Shown here piece by piece: positions 1 through 9,671 of a DNA stretch of 64,000 nucleotides (position 1 is its first letter; every line of letters starts with the position of its first letter). Source of the stretch: Neisseria sp. Marseille-Q5346 (GTDB lineage Bacteria; Pseudomonadota; Gammaproteobacteria; Burkholderiales; Neisseriaceae); assembly GCF_946902045.1 (NCBI RefSeq), contig NZ_OX336253.1, positions 1,426,001 to 1,490,000 on the forward strand. The letters are read 5' to 3'. Position numbers and translations under genes: made by a program. The notes below the pieces were generated by a model that worked only from the letters and a program-made list of their open reading frames with translations, was not told the DNA's origin and did no database searches.

Positions 1-24
1 GTCAACGGAAAGAGTGATTTTTAA
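1..24 (+). other. possible 3' end of an upstream CDS
   Basis: The first eight codons read V-N-G-K-S-D-F-stop in frame 1 and are followed 15 bases later by a strong hairpin terminator, so this may be the tail of a gene lying left of the window. Nothing more can be said from seven residues. Confidence 0.3.
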
Positions 25-39
25 GGGCAACCTAAATCC

Positions 40-80
40 AGCAAAGGCCGTCTGAAAAGTTTCAGACGGCCTTTGCTTTG
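40..80 (+). terminator. DUS-pair hairpin terminator
   Basis: Two uptake sequences in inverted orientation form an almost perfect 18-bp stem (AGCAAAGGCCGTCTGAAA and its complement) with a tiny loop. It would end transcription arriving from left of the window. Confidence 0.7.
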
Positions 81-245
81 GGTAAAGGAAAAGGGATTTT
101 TAGATGGTCAAGCCGATAGATTGGTTTGGTCGGCCTGGCGGTATCCGCTGTCATCAGTTGGATTTTTCCCGTAAAATACAGTCTTGAATGTATTTGAACA
201 CCTCTTTTCAGACGGCCTGACCGTCTTATTAAATTTGCAAAAACA

Positions 246-2102
246 ATGATTAAAAAAATATTCTCATGGTTCGAGTCCCGCATCGACCCTTATCCAGAAG
301 CCGCTCCGAAAACGCCAGAAAAAGGGTTGTGGCGGTTTATTTGGAGCAACATTGAAGGCGTGCGTAAATGGATCGCCGTGTTGGCCGTGTTTACGGTCGG
401 CGTCGGCATCATGGAAGCCTTGATGTTCCAATTTATGGGCAAGGTGGTTGACTGGCTCGGCGCGTATACACCGCAAACGCTTTTTGTTGAAAAAGGCCAC
501 GCATTAATCGGCATGATGGCTATGGTGGCATTTTTTGCCGTTTGGACCTTTTTCGCGTCCAGTGTACGCCTGCAAACCCTGCAAGGCGTGTTCCCCATGC
601 GCCTGCGCTGGAATTTCCACCGCCTGATGCTGGGTCAAAGCTTGGGCTTTTATCAGGACGAATTTGCAGGACGCGTGTCCGCCAAAGTCATGCAGACCGC
701 GCTGGCGCTGCGCGATGTCGTGATGACCGTCGCCGATATGGTTGTGTATGTGCTGGTGTACTTCATCACTTCCGGCGTGATTCTGTCCTCATTCGATGCT
801 TGGCTTATCGTGCCGTTTATTTGCTGGATGATTGGATTCGCGATGATTATGCGCTTTCTGATTCCCAAACTCGGCAAAACCGCTGCGCGTCAGGCCGATG
901 CGCGCTCGCTGATGACTGGCCGCATTACCGACGCCTACTCCAATATCGCCACCGTCAAACTTTTCTCCCACGGCGCACGCGAGGCCGCCTATGCCAAGCA
1001 ATCGATGGAAGAATTTATGGTAACCGTCCATGCCCAAATGCGTTTGGCAACGCTGCTGCACACCTGCAGCTTTATCGTCAACAGCTCGCTGACCGTCGGC
1101 ACAACCGCCTTGGGTATTTGGCTTTGGTATCACGGCCAAGTCGGCGTAGGCGCGGTAGCCACCGCCACGGCCATGGCATTGCGTGTGAACGGTTTGTCGC
1201 AATACATCATGTGGGAGTCTGCCCGATTGTTTGAAAACATCGGTACCGTCAACGATGGCATGGCGACCCTGTCCAAACCCCACACCATCCTCGATAAACC
1301 GCAAGCCCTGCCGCTTAAAGTTACCCGAGGCGAAATCAAGTTTGATCACGTCGATTTCTCCTACGAAGCAGGCAAACCGCTCCTTAACGGCTTTAATCTG
1401 AACATCAAACCCGGCGAAAAAGTCGGCTTGATCGGCCGCAGCGGCGCGGGTAAATCCACCATCGTCAACCTGCTCCTGCGTTTTTACGAACCGCAAAGCG
1501 GCACGATTTCGATCGACGGCCAAAACGTGGACAGCGTTACCCAAGAAAGTCTGCGCGCCCAAATCGGTTTGGTAACGCAAGATACTTCCCTGCTGCACCG
1601 CTCCGTCCGTGACAACATTATCTACGGCCGTCCCGATGCGACCGAAGCCGAAATGATTTCTGCCGCCGAACGCGCCGAGGCCACCGGTTTTATTCCTAAC
1701 TTAAGCGATGCCAAAGGCCGACGCGGCTATGACGCACACGTTGGCGAACGCGGCGTGAAACTTTCCGGCGGCCAACGCCAACGTATCGCCATCGCCCGCG
1801 TTATGCTCAAAGACGCACCGATTCTGTTGCTTGACGAAGCCACCAGCGCGCTCGACTCCGAAGTCGAAGCTGCCATCCAAGAAAGCCTCGACAAAATGAT
1901 GGAAGGCAAAACCGTGATTGCCATCGCCCACCGCCTCTCCACCATCGCCGCGATGGACCGCCTCATCGTCTTGGACAAAGGCCGCATCATCGAAGAAGGC
2001 AGCCACACCGAGTTGCTCGCGAAACAAGGCTTGTATGCTAAACTTTGGGCGCACCAAAGCGGCGGCTTCTTGAGTGAGCATGTCGAGTGGGAAAACAATT
2101 AA
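246..2102 (+). CDS. ABC transporter, fused permease/ATPase (exporter type)
   Basis: A 618-residue half-transporter with an N-terminal six-helix transmembrane domain (about 35-330) and a C-terminal nucleotide-binding domain. Walker A GRSGAGKST starts at residue 397, the signature LSGGQ at 506, and Walker B ILLLDE at 526-531, followed by the H-loop IAHRLST. This is the type IV exporter fold of the MsbA/multidrug family, which works as a homodimer in the inner membrane. The substrate cannot be read from sequence. The gene is monocistronic: there is a terminator before it and a DUS-pair terminator after it. No clear ribosome binding site precedes the ATG. Confidence 0.9.
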   Translation: MIKKIFSWFESRIDPYPEAAPKTPEKGLWRFIWSNIEGVRKWIAVLAVFTVGVGIMEALMFQFMGKVVDWLGAYTPQTLFVEKGHALIGMMAMVAFFAVWTFFASSVRLQTLQGVFPMRLRWNFHRLMLGQSLGFYQDEFAGRVSAKVMQTALALRDVVMTVADMVVYVLVYFITSGVILSSFDAWLIVPFICWMIGFAMIMRFLIPKLGKTAARQADARSLMTGRITDAYSNIATVKLFSHGAREAAYAKQSMEEFMVTVHAQMRLATLLHTCSFIVNSSLTVGTTALGIWLWYHGQVGVGAVATATAMALRVNGLSQYIMWESARLFENIGTVNDGMATLSKPHTILDKPQALPLKVTRGEIKFDHVDFSYEAGKPLLNGFNLNIKPGEKVGLIGRSGAGKSTIVNLLLRFYEPQSGTISIDGQNVDSVTQESLRAQIGLVTQDTSLLHRSVRDNIIYGRPDATEAEMISAAERAEATGFIPNLSDAKGRRGYDAHVGERGVKLSGGQRQRIAIARVMLKDAPILLLDEATSALDSEVEAAIQESLDKMMEGKTVIAIAHRLSTIAAMDRLIVLDKGRIIEEGSHTELLAKQGLYAKLWAHQSGGFLSEHVEWENN

Positions 2103-2119
2103 ACGCTTTGAAAGAAGAT

Positions 2120-2155
2120 AAAAGGCCGTCTGAAAACATTTTCAGACGGCCTTTA
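2120..2155 (+). terminator. DUS-pair terminator
   Basis: AAAGGCCGTCTGAAAA and its inverted partner with a 3-base loop, followed by T-rich sequence. It serves the ABC exporter and could also act on the convergent LOG-family gene. Confidence 0.75.
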
Positions 2156-2210
2156 TTAATGAAGCAAAGGGTAGGTGGGATAACCGCCTTTTTTCAGTTG
2201 AAACCTTATT

Positions 2211-2939
2211 TTACAGCCCCAGCGACCAAGCATTTTGGTGTTCGGACAAGTCTTCCAGGCGGTTTTCGTAATGGGCGAAGATTTCTTCGATAATCTCGTC
2301 TTCGTCATCGATGACGTGGATCAAGTTCAAATCCTCTTCCAAAATCAGGTTTCTGCCCAGCAACTGCTCGCGTATCCAGTCCAACAGCCCTGCCCAAAAT
2401 GCTTTGCCTACTAAGATAATCGGGCGGTCGGGCGTCTTGCCGGTTTGCACCAAAGTCAGGCTTTCAAACAATTCGTCCAGCGTGCCGAAACCGCCGGGCA
2501 TGACGACATACGCCACGGCGTGTTTGACGAACATGACTTTGCGCGGGAAGAAGTGTTGGAATTTAATCGACAAATCCTGATACGGATTGGCTTTTTGCTC
2601 GTGCGGCAACACGATATTCAACCCCACCGCCGGACTTGCGCCTGCAAACGCGCCTTTGTTGGCTGCTTCCATAATGCCCGGCCCGCCGCCGGAAATGACG
2701 GAAAATCCGGCATCCGACAGTTTGCGCGCCAAGCGTAATGTGAACGCGTAGTCGGGATGGTTTTCAGGCGTGCGCGCGCTGCCGTAAATGCTGACGGCCG
2801 GCTGAATGGCGCGCAATTCTTCGCCGGCTTCGACAAATTCGGAAATAATCTTCAATACATGATACGACTCGCGCGCCTGAATATCGCGGCGTGTTTCGTC
2901 GGGAAGCATGGGTTTGGGCAGTTTTTTGAGCAGGCTCAC
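2211..2939 (-). CDS. LOG/TIGR00730 family Rossmann-fold protein
   Basis: 242 residues with the hallmark motifs of the LOG (cytokinin riboside 5'-monophosphate phosphoribohydrolase-like) family: a GGGPGIMEAANKGA nucleotide-binding segment and the PGGFGTLDELFE motif. Characterised members remove the base from nucleoside 5'-monophosphates; older annotations as lysine decarboxylase are wrong for this family. The bacterial role here is unknown. The start is GTG, chosen because AAGGA lies six bases upstream; an internal ATG ten codons later is the alternative. The gene is convergent with the exporter and divergent from truC. Confidence 0.85.
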   Translation of the reverse strand: MSLLKKLPKPMLPDETRRDIQARESYHVLKIISEFVEAGEELRAIQPAVSIYGSARTPENHPDYAFTLRLARKLSDAGFSVISGGGPGIMEAANKGAFAGASPAVGLNIVLPHEQKANPYQDLSIKFQHFFPRKVMFVKHAVAYVVMPGGFGTLDELFESLTLVQTGKTPDRPIILVGKAFWAGLLDWIREQLLGRNLILEEDLNLIHVIDDEDEIIEEIFAHYENRLEDLSEHQNAWSLGL

Positions 2940-3079
2940 GGCTTTTCCTTCGTGTTTTTATGTGCCGTATTGTAACCTGAAAGGGGCAGGCCGTCTGAAA
3001 GTTGGGTTTCGGCGGCAAGTGTGCCTGCCACATTTTAAAAAGCCCGTTACAATATCTGCTTTTATTCAACTGCTCCGCC

Positions 3080-3796
3080 ATGCTCGATATTATCCACCGC
3101 GACAGCCGCACCATCGCCGTCAACAAACCTGCCGGAATGCTGGTGCACCGAAGCTGGTTAGACAAACACGAAACCCGTTTTGCCGTGCAGACCCTGCGCG
3201 ACCAAATCGGGCAGCACGTCTATCCCGTCCACCGCCTCGACCGCCCGACTTCCGGCGTCTTGCTGTTTGCACTCGATACGGAAGCCGCGCGGTTATTGAC
3301 GCAGCAGTTTGAAAACAAAACCATCGAAAAAACCTATTGGGCGATTGTTCGCGGTCATCTGCCTTCAGACGGCCTGATTGATTACGCCCTCAAATATATG
3401 CCCGACAAAATTGCCGAAGCGCAGACCGAAGCCACATTGCAGGAAGCGCAAACCGCCTACCGCTGTCTGGCACAAACCGAGTTGCCGTTCCAATCCGCCC
3501 TGCGTTATCCGACCTCGCGTTATTCGTGGGCCGAACTCACGCCGCACACCGGCCGCAAGCACCAACTCCGCCGCCATATGAAACACATTTTCCACCCCAT
3601 CGTCGGCGACACCAACTACGGCGATTTGCGCCAAAACCATGCCGTTGCCGAACATATCGGCACGCAACGCCTGATGTTGCACGCGCAGAGCCTCAGTTTT
3701 CAAAGCATAGAAGACGGCAGCCGGATGACCGTACAAGCGCCGATAGACAACGACTGGCGGCTTTGGATGGAAAAATTTAAAACCGAGGCCGTCTGA
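3080..3796 (+). CDS. truC: tRNA pseudouridine synthase C (RluA family)
   Basis: 238 residues starting MLDIIHRDSR. The RluA-type catalytic motif HRLDRPTSGVL is at residues 51-61, with Asp54 as the catalytic aspartate. TruC isomerises U65 in certain tRNAs; the N-terminal AVNKPAGMLVHRS segment and overall length fit TruC better than RluA, RluC or RluD. An in-frame start 26 codons upstream is disfavoured because it adds residues absent from the family. The stop codon TGA lies inside an uptake sequence (GAGGCCGTCTGA), so the last residues E-A-V are DUS-encoded; another DUS encodes S-D-G-L internally. Confidence 0.85.
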   Translation: MLDIIHRDSRTIAVNKPAGMLVHRSWLDKHETRFAVQTLRDQIGQHVYPVHRLDRPTSGVLLFALDTEAARLLTQQFENKTIEKTYWAIVRGHLPSDGLIDYALKYMPDKIAEAQTEATLQEAQTAYRCLAQTELPFQSALRYPTSRYSWAELTPHTGRKHQLRRHMKHIFHPIVGDTNYGDLRQNHAVAEHIGTQRLMLHAQSLSFQSIEDGSRMTVQAPIDNDWRLWMEKFKTEAV

Positions 3797-3825
3797 AAAT
3801 CCAAACCGCACATTTTCAGACGGCC
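3787..3825 (+). terminator. DUS-pair terminator overlapping the truC stop
   Basis: GGCCGTCTGAAAAT and its inverted copy are separated by 11 bases. The left arm contains the truC stop codon. Confidence 0.65.
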
Positions 3826-3893
3826 CGGTCATGGAAAAAAACAGGCAAATCCCTTACAATACGCCCCTAAAATTTTGAAAGAACACAAGAATC

Positions 3894-4997
3894 ATGGAAG
3901 CCGAAGTAATCAACCAGCTTAACAACACCCTAAACGACTTGGAGAAGCGCAGCGAAGACATCCGCGTCTATATGGACTACCAAGGCAAAAAAGACCGCCT
4001 TGAAGAAGTCATCGGCCTCTCCGAAGACCCGGAACTCTGGAACGACCCCAAACGCGCCCAAGAAATCGGCAAAGAGCGCAAAATCCTCGAAGGCATCGTG
4101 GTAACCCTCGACAACATCGCTACAGGCATCGAAGACAACCGCATGCTGATCGAAATGGCCGTCGAAGAAAACGACGAAGAAGGTTTCGCCGCCGTACAGG
4201 AAGACGTGGCCGGTTTGGAAAAACAAATGGCCGATCTCGAATTCAAACGAATGTTCAACCAGCCAGCCGACCCGAACAACTGCTTTATCGACATCACCGC
4301 AGGCGCGGGCGGTACGGAAGCGGAAGACTGGGCGGGTATGCTGTTCCGCATGTACAGCCGCTACGCCGAGCGCAAAGGCTTCAAAATCGAAATCCTTGAA
4401 GAAGACGACGGCGAAATCGCAGGCATTAACCGCGCCACCATCCGCGTGGAAGGCGAATACGCCTACGGCTTGCTGCGTACCGAAACCGGCGTTCACCGCT
4501 TGGTGCGATACTCGCCGTTTGACTCGAATAACAAACGCCATACGTCTTTTTCATCCGTGTTCGTGTACCCCGAAATCGACGATTCCATCGAAATCGAAAT
4601 CAACCCCGCCGATTTGCGTATCGACACCTATCGCGCATCAGGCGCAGGCGGTCAGCACATCAACAAAACCGACTCCGCCGTGCGTATTACCCACGAGCCG
4701 ACAGGGATTGTGGTGCAATGTCAAAACGACCGTTCGCAACACGCCAACAAAGCGGCCGCGATGGAAATGTTGAAATCCAAACTGTACGAATTGGAAATGC
4801 GCAAACGCAACGAAGAGAAACAGGCATTGGAAGAAGGCAAATCCGATGTGGGTTGGGGCAGCCAAATCCGCTCATACGTTTTGGATTCCTCACGCATCAA
4901 AGACTTGCGTACAGGCTACGAAGTCGGCAACACCAAAGCCGTATTGGACGGCGATTTGGACGGCTTCATCGAAGCCAGCCTGAAACAAGGTGTGTAA
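3894..4997 (+). CDS. prfB: peptide chain release factor 2
   Basis: 367 residues. The stop-codon recognition tripeptide SPF is at 207-209 and the peptidyl-hydrolase GGQ motif at 252-254, inside [20 protein letters not shown]2 terminates translation at UGA and UAA. The gene reads straight through in one frame: the region where many bacteria have the autoregulatory CUU-UGA-C frameshift site reads V-Y-M-D-Y (GTC TAT ATG GAC TAC), so the programmed +1 frameshift is absent. The start ATG follows AAAGAACACAAGAATC, a weak ribosome binding site. Confidence 0.95.
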   Translation: MEAEVINQLNNTLNDLEKRSEDIRVYMDYQGKKDRLEEVIGLSEDPELWNDPKRAQEIGKERKILEGIVVTLDNIATGIEDNRMLIEMAVEENDEEGFAAVQEDVAGLEKQMADLEFKRMFNQPADPNNCFIDITAGAGGTEAEDWAGMLFRMYSRYAERKGFKIEILEEDDGEIAGINRATIRVEGEYAYGLLRTETGVHRLVRYSPFDSNNKRHTSFSSVFVYPEIDDSIEIEINPADLRIDTYRASGAGGQHINKTDSAVRITHEPTGIVVQCQNDRSQHANKAAAMEMLKSKLYELEMRKRNEEKQALEEGKSDVGWGSQIRSYVLDSSRIKDLRTGYEVGNTKAVLDGDLDGFIEASLKQGV

Positions 4998-5013
4998 ACC
5001 GTAAGAGATAAAC

Positions 5014-5045
5014 AGGCCGTCTGAAAGATTTCAGACGGCATTTTT
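5014..5045 (+). terminator. DUS-pair terminator after prfB
   Basis: GGCCGTCTGAAA, a 2-base loop, then TTTCAGACGGC followed by ATTTTTC. Confidence 0.7.
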
Positions 5046-5197
5046 CAGTTTGAAAGAAACATTATTTTGCAAATATTAAAACATGTTTTGCAAATGCAAA
5101 GATTGGCGGTAATATATAGTTTCTATAAAAATGATTGGTAGGTGCAATAGGCCGTCTGAAGCCTGATCCTGTCCGATATATTAGGAGAACTTATTAA

Positions 5198-6655
5198 ATG
5201 TCCGGTCAAAAGCTGTCTTCTGCCGAGAAAACTTTCTTCGGCCATCCTTTGCAATTATCCACCCTATTCCATATTGAGCTGTGGGAGCGTTTTTCCTTCT
5301 ACGGTATGCAGGGCATCCTGCTGATTTATCTGTATTACACCGCGAGTCAAGGCGGTTTGGGTATGGATAAAGCCTTGGCCGGCGGTATCGTTGGCGCGTA
5401 CGGCGGCAGCGTTTACCTGTCCACCATTCTCGGTGCGTGGTTGGCCGACCGCATTTGGGGTGCGGAGCGTACCCTGTTTATCGCCGGCATCGTCGTGATG
5501 ACCGGCCATATTTTATTGGCGATTGTGCCGGGTTTGATGGGATTGCTGCTGGGCTTGGTGTTTATCGCGCTGGGCAGCGGCGGCGTGAAATCGTCTGCCG
5601 GTTCGATGGTCGGTTCTTTGTATGAACGGGAAGACCTGCGCGAATTGCGCGATGCCGGTTTCTCTATTTTCTATATTTCCATCAATATCGGCGGCTTCTT
5701 AGGCCCGTTGTTGACCGGTATTTTGCAAGACAGGATGGGTTTCCATTACGGTTTCGGCGCAGCGGCCGTCGGCATGGCATTCGGCCTGTTGTGGTATTCG
5801 CGCGGCCGTAAAAACCTGCCGCATACGCCGGTTCCCAATCCGTTGCGTCCTGAAAAGGTGCAGACCGCCATGGCTGTCGGCGTATTGCTGGTTTTGGTGT
5901 TGGGCAGCGTGATTGCTTCCGGCGCGCTCACCCTTGAAAACTTCTCCCGCTGGCTCTTGGGCGTGGTTATCGTTACCGTCGTCGCTTATTTTGCGCGCCT
6001 GTTGGGCAGCAGCCACGTTGAAGCGGCCAATAAACGCTATATTGTGGCCTATATTCCGCTGTTTTTGACCATTTGTATGTTCTGGGCGGTTTGGTTTCAG
6101 GTGTACACCGTTGCAACGGTTTATTTTGACGAAACGGTGGACCGTACTTTCTTCGGCTTTACCGTGCCTGTTTCATGGAAAGATTCGATACAGGCCATGT
6201 GGGTGGTCCTCTTTTCCGGCGTGATGGCGGCGGTGTGGACGAAAATGGGCAAACGCCAACCTAAAACGCCGTTGAAGTTTGCACTGGCCATGTTGGTAAC
6301 CGGCGTCTCTTATTTGAGTTTTATTCCGTATATTTCATCCGGAACCCCGATGCCGATTATCGTGTTTATGCTGGTGTTGCTGGCGATTACGATAGGCGAG
6401 TTGATGCTGTCGCCGATTTCGTTGTCGTTTTCCACCAAAATCGCACCGAGCATGTTTAAAACACAAATGGTTGCGTTGAATTTCTTAGCATTGTCCATCG
6501 GCTTTACCTTGGGCGGAGTGTTGTTTAAAGACTACTACAATGCTCAGTTGCCATTGGATTTCTACTGGATGCTGGCCACTATCGGCGCAGTAACCTGCGG
6601 TATCCTGCTGGTACTCGCCCCGGTATTGAACCGTATGCTCAAAGGTGTCGATTGA
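5198..6655 (+). CDS. proton-dependent oligopeptide transporter (POT/PTR2 family)
   Basis: 485 residues, very hydrophobic, with about 14 predicted membrane segments. The N-terminal LWERFSFYGMQGILLIYLYY segment carries the E-x-x-E-R-F-type motif of POT transporters, and SINIGGFLGPLLTG matches the second family signature. POT proteins import di- and tripeptides with protons across the inner membrane. Upstream lie an AT-rich stretch with a TATAGT-like -10 near 5115 and a good AGGAGA ribosome binding site ten bases before the ATG. A DUS-pair terminator follows, so it is monocistronic. Confidence 0.9.
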   Translation: MSGQKLSSAEKTFFGHPLQLSTLFHIELWERFSFYGMQGILLIYLYYTASQGGLGMDKALAGGIVGAYGGSVYLSTILGAWLADRIWGAERTLFIAGIVVMTGHILLAIVPGLMGLLLGLVFIALGSGGVKSSAGSMVGSLYEREDLRELRDAGFSIFYISINIGGFLGPLLTGILQDRMGFHYGFGAAAVGMAFGLLWYSRGRKNLPHTPVPNPLRPEKVQTAMAVGVLLVLVLGSVIASGALTLENFSRWLLGVVIVTVVAYFARLLGSSHVEAANKRYIVAYIPLFLTICMFWAVWFQVYTVATVYFDETVDRTFFGFTVPVSWKDSIQAMWVVLFSGVMAAVWTKMGKRQPKTPLKFALAMLVTGVSYLSFIPYISSGTPMPIIVFMLVLLAITIGELMLSPISLSFSTKIAPSMFKTQMVALNFLALSIGFTLGGVLFKDYYNAQLPLDFYWMLATIGAVTCGILLVLAPVLNRMLKGVD

Positions 6656-6685
6656 TTTTTCTATTTAAAATAATGTGATGTACAC

Positions 6686-6721
6686 AGGCCGTCTGAAAAT
6701 AATCAGTTTTCAGACGGCCTG
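6686..6721 (+). terminator. DUS-pair terminator after the peptide transporter
   Basis: AGGCCGTCTGAAAAT and its inverted partner, separated by a 6-base loop. Confidence 0.7.
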
Positions 6722-6989
6722 ATGCTTTTATTGAGGTTTGGGAAAGGACGGTTTTCCAGATTTTTGAAGTAAATCGGACAGGAGGAAAATCCGAATTAAA
6801 TGATACATGATTAAAACGAAATTAAAATTTGGAAATATTAAATAAGAATAAGAATTGTTCTCATAACTTTATTGAATTTATTAGGGTTTTTTTGCTGATT
6901 TGCTGATATTTACCTTTAAATGGCTTTTGAAATTCGATAAAATGGTAATCTATTTTTAAGATTTGTCTGTCAACCAGTTAGGTACGACC
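6722..6989 (+). promoter_or_regulatory. AT-rich promoter region of the nuo operon with Fur-like box
   Basis: This gene-free stretch is far richer in A/T than its surroundings. At 6841-6864 it contains AATAAGAATAAGAATTGTTC plus TCAT, which by eye matches 12 of 18 positions of the Fur consensus (ATAATGATAATCATTATC) and repeats ATAAGA with a 6-base period, as Fur sites do. Possible -35/-10 elements (TTGAAA and TAATCT or GATAAAAT) lie near 6927-6955 but are not ideally spaced. Fur activation of nuo has been reported in N. meningitidis as I recall; here it is inference. Confidence 0.45.
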
Positions 6990-7346
6990 ATGTTGGCCAG
7001 TTACTTTCCCGTCCTCGTATTCATCCTCGTCGGCCTTGCGGCCGGCGTACTGTTTATTCTGCTCGGCACAATTTTAGGCCCGAAACGTCACTATGCCGAA
7101 AAAGACGCGGCTTACGAATGCGGTTTTGAAGCCTTTGAAAACGCAAGGATGAAGTTCGACGTGCGCTATTACCTCGTCGCCATCCTCTTCATCCTGTTTG
7201 ATTTGGAGGTCGCGTTCATGTTGCCGTGGGCTGTCGTGTTCAAAGATTTGGGCGCATACGGCTTCTGGTCTATGCTGGTGTTTATCGTCGTTTTGACGGT
7301 AGGCTTTATTTACGAATGGAAAAAAGGTGCGCTGGAATGGGAATAG
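6990..7346 (+). CDS. nuoA: NADH-quinone oxidoreductase subunit A
   Basis: 118 residues with three membrane helices, first gene of the complex I operon. The conserved loop [20 protein letters not shown] between helices 1 and 2 identifies NuoA/ND3, which lies at the peripheral/membrane arm junction near the quinone site. The start MLASYFPVL was chosen over a TTG nine codons upstream because it matches the usual family length. Its end overlaps nuoB by 10 bases. Confidence 0.95.
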   Translation: MLASYFPVLVFILVGLAAGVLFILLGTILGPKRHYAEKDAAYECGFEAFENARMKFDVRYYLVAILFILFDLEVAFMLPWAVVFKDLGAYGFWSMLVFIVVLTVGFIYEWKKGALEWE

Positions 7347-7819
7347 AAGGCGTTTTGAAAAAAGGTTTCATCACCACCAGCGCGGATACGGTGTTGAACT
7401 ATATGCGTACCGGTTCATTGTGGCCGGTTACTTTCGGCTTGGCCTGCTGCGCCGTGGAAATGATGCATGCGGGTATGGCGCGTTATGACCTTGACCGTTT
7501 CGGTATCATTTTCCGTCCGTCCCCACGTCAGGCCGACCTGATGATTGTGGCGGGTACGCTCACCAACAAAATGGCGCCCGCGCTGCGCCGCGTGTATGAC
7601 CAGCTCGCCGAGCCGCGCTGGGTATTGTCTATGGGCTCGTGTGCCAACGGCGGCGGCTATTATCACTATTCTTATTCCGTTGTGCGCGGTGCCGACCGCG
7701 TCGTGCCGGTAGACGTTTATGTGCCGGGTTGTCCACCGACTGCGGAAGCCCTGATTTACGGCCTGATTCAGCTCCAACAAAAAATCAAGCGCACTTCCAC
7801 CATCGCGCGTGACGAGTAA
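7337..7819 (+). CDS. nuoB: NADH-quinone oxidoreductase subunit B
   Basis: 160 residues. It carries the cysteines that bind the terminal 4Fe-4S cluster N2: the tandem Cys pair in [12 protein letters not shown], one in [12 protein letters not shown], and one in [13 protein letters not shown]. NuoB passes electrons from the hydrophilic arm to quinone. Translation starts inside the end of nuoA. The longer upstream reading frame overlaps nuoA and is not needed. Confidence 0.95.
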   Translation: MGIEGVLKKGFITTSADTVLNYMRTGSLWPVTFGLACCAVEMMHAGMARYDLDRFGIIFRPSPRQADLMIVAGTLTNKMAPALRRVYDQLAEPRWVLSMGSCANGGGYYHYSYSVVRGADRVVPVDVYVPGCPPTAEALIYGLIQLQQKIKRTSTIARDE

Positions 7820-7831
7820 GGAGAGGACGAT

Positions 7832-8425
7832 ATGGCAAGCATTCAAAACTTATACGAGACCGTCATCGGCGTGCTTGGCGATCAGGCAAGCAAAGTCATT
7901 TCAGCTTTGGGCGAGATTACCGTCGAGTGTCTGCCCGAACACTATATTTCAGTCATGACCGCATTGCGCGACCATGAAGAGCTGCATTTCGAGCTTCTGG
8001 TTGACTTGTGCGGTGTCGATTACAGCACTTACAAAAACGAAGTATGGCAGGGCAAACGCTTTGCCGTCGTCAGCCAGCTGCTTTCCGTTAAAAACAATCA
8101 ACGCATCCGCGTACGCGTCTGGGTTTCAGACGACGACTTCCCAGTAGTCGAATCCGTAGTCGATATTTACAACAGCGCGGATTGGTACGAACGCGAAGCC
8201 TTCGATATGTACGGCATCATGTTCAACAACCACCCGGACTTGCGCCGCATCCTGACCGATTACGGCTTTGTCGGACATCCGTTCCGCAAAGACTTCCCGA
8301 TTTCCGGCTATGTGGAAATGCGTTACGACGAAGAGCAAAAACGCGTGATTTACCAACCTGTTACCATTGAGCCGCGCGAGATCACGCCGCGTATCGTCCG
8401 TGAGGAGAACTACGGTGGCCAATAA
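7832..8425 (+). CDS. nuoC: NADH-quinone oxidoreductase subunit C
   Basis: 197 residues of the 30-kDa subunit family. The signature [20 protein letters not shown] is followed by [16 protein letters not shown]. NuoC is a peripheral-arm scaffold next to NuoD; here the two are separate genes, not fused as in E. coli. The ATG follows AAGGAGAGG, a very strong ribosome binding site. The 3' end overlaps nuoD by 11 bases. Confidence 0.95.
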   Translation: MASIQNLYETVIGVLGDQASKVISALGEITVECLPEHYISVMTALRDHEELHFELLVDLCGVDYSTYKNEVWQGKRFAVVSQLLSVKNNQRIRVRVWVSDDDFPVVESVVDIYNSADWYEREAFDMYGIMFNNHPDLRRILTDYGFVGHPFRKDFPISGYVEMRYDEEQKRVIYQPVTIEPREITPRIVREENYGGQ

Positions 8426-9671
8426 ATTAAGAAACTACACCATCAACTTCGGCCCGCAACACCCTGCGGCGCACGGCGTATTGCGTATGATTTTGGAGTT
8501 GGAGGGCGAAACCATCGTCCGTGCCGACCCGCACATCGGCCTTCTGCACCGCGGTACTGAAAAACTGGCTGAAACCAAAACCTATCTGCAAGCCCTGCCC
8601 TATATGGACCGTTTGGACTACGTTTCCATGATGGTCAACGAGCAGGCGTATTGCTTGGCGGTAGAAAAACTTGCCGGTATCGATGTACCTATCCGCGCCC
8701 AATACATCCGCGTGATGTTCGCCGAAGTAACACGCATCCTCAATCACTTGATGGGCATCGGTTCGCACGCCTTCGATATTGGCGCGATGACCGCCATTCT
8801 TTACGCCTTCCGCGATCGTGAAGAGCTGATGGACTTGTACGAAGCCGTGTCCGGCGCACGTATGCACGCAGCCTATTTCCGTCCCGGCGGCGTTTACCGT
8901 GACCTGCCCGACTTCATGCCCAAATACGAGAGCAGCAAATTCCGCAATGCCAAAGTATTGAAGCAGCTCAATGAATCCCGTGAAGGCACCATGCTCGACT
9001 TTATCGACGCCTTCTGCGAACGTTTCCCGAAAAACATCGACACACTCGAAACCCTCCTGACCGACAACCGTATTTGGAAACAGCGTACCGTCGGCATCGG
9101 CGTTGTCACTCCTGAGCGCGCCATGCAAAAAGGCTTTACCGGCGTGATGTTGCGCGGTTCCGGCGTGGAATGGGACGTGCGTAAGACACAGCCTTACGAA
9201 GTGTACGACAAAATGGATTTCGACATCCCCGTCGGCGTCAACGGCGACTGCTACGACCGCTACCTCTGCCGTATGGAAGAAATGCGTCAATCCGTACGCA
9301 TCATCAAACAATGTTCCGAGTGGTTGCGTGTCAATCCGGGTCCAGTCATTACCACAAACCACAAATTTGCTCCGCCCAAACGTACCGAAATGAAAACAGG
9401 TATGGAAGACCTGATTCACCATTTCAAACTCTTTACCGAGGGTATGCACGTTCCCGAGGGTGAGACCTACACCGCTGTCGAACATCCGAAAGGCGAGTTC
9501 GGCGTTTACATCATTTCAGACGGCGCAAACAAACCCTACCGCCTGAAAATCCGCGCACCCGGCTTCGCCCACCTGCAAGGCATGGATGAAATGGCAAAAG
9601 GCCACATGCTGGCCGACGTCGTTGCCATCATCGGTACGCAGGACATCGTATTCGGGGAGGTTGACCGATAA
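8415..9671 (+). CDS. nuoD: NADH-quinone oxidoreductase subunit D
   Basis: 418 residues of the 49-kDa subunit family, beginning V(M)[20 protein letters not shown]. The [10 protein letters not shown] loop lines the quinone pocket with NuoB. The start is GTG, placed after GAGGAG inside the end of nuoC; upstream codons in this frame overlap nuoC and are not part of the family. The gene ends TAATG, sharing one base with nuoE, so translational coupling is likely. Confidence 0.95.
   Translation: MANKLRNYTINFGPQHPAAHGVLRMILELEGETIVRADPHIGLLHRGTEKLAETKTYLQALPYMDRLDYVSMMVNEQAYCLAVEKLAGIDVPIRAQYIRVMFAEVTRILNHLMGIGSHAFDIGAMTAILYAFRDREELMDLYEAVSGARMHAAYFRPGGVYRDLPDFMPKYESSKFRNAKVLKQLNESREGTMLDFIDAFCERFPKNIDTLETLLTDNRIWKQRTVGIGVVTPERAMQKGFTGVMLRGSGVEWDVRKTQPYEVYDKMDFDIPVGVNGDCYDRYLCRMEEMRQSVRIIKQCSEWLRVNPGPVITTNHKFAPPKRTEMKTGMEDLIHHFKLFTEGMHVPEGETYTAVEHPKGEFGVYIISDGANKPYRLKIRAPGFAHLQGMDEMAKGHMLADVVAIIGTQDIVFGEVDR

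Noticed and set aside
6963..6989. TTG start for nuoA nine codons upstream
   Set aside because: It adds residues outside the usual NuoA length, and the downstream ATG is well placed.
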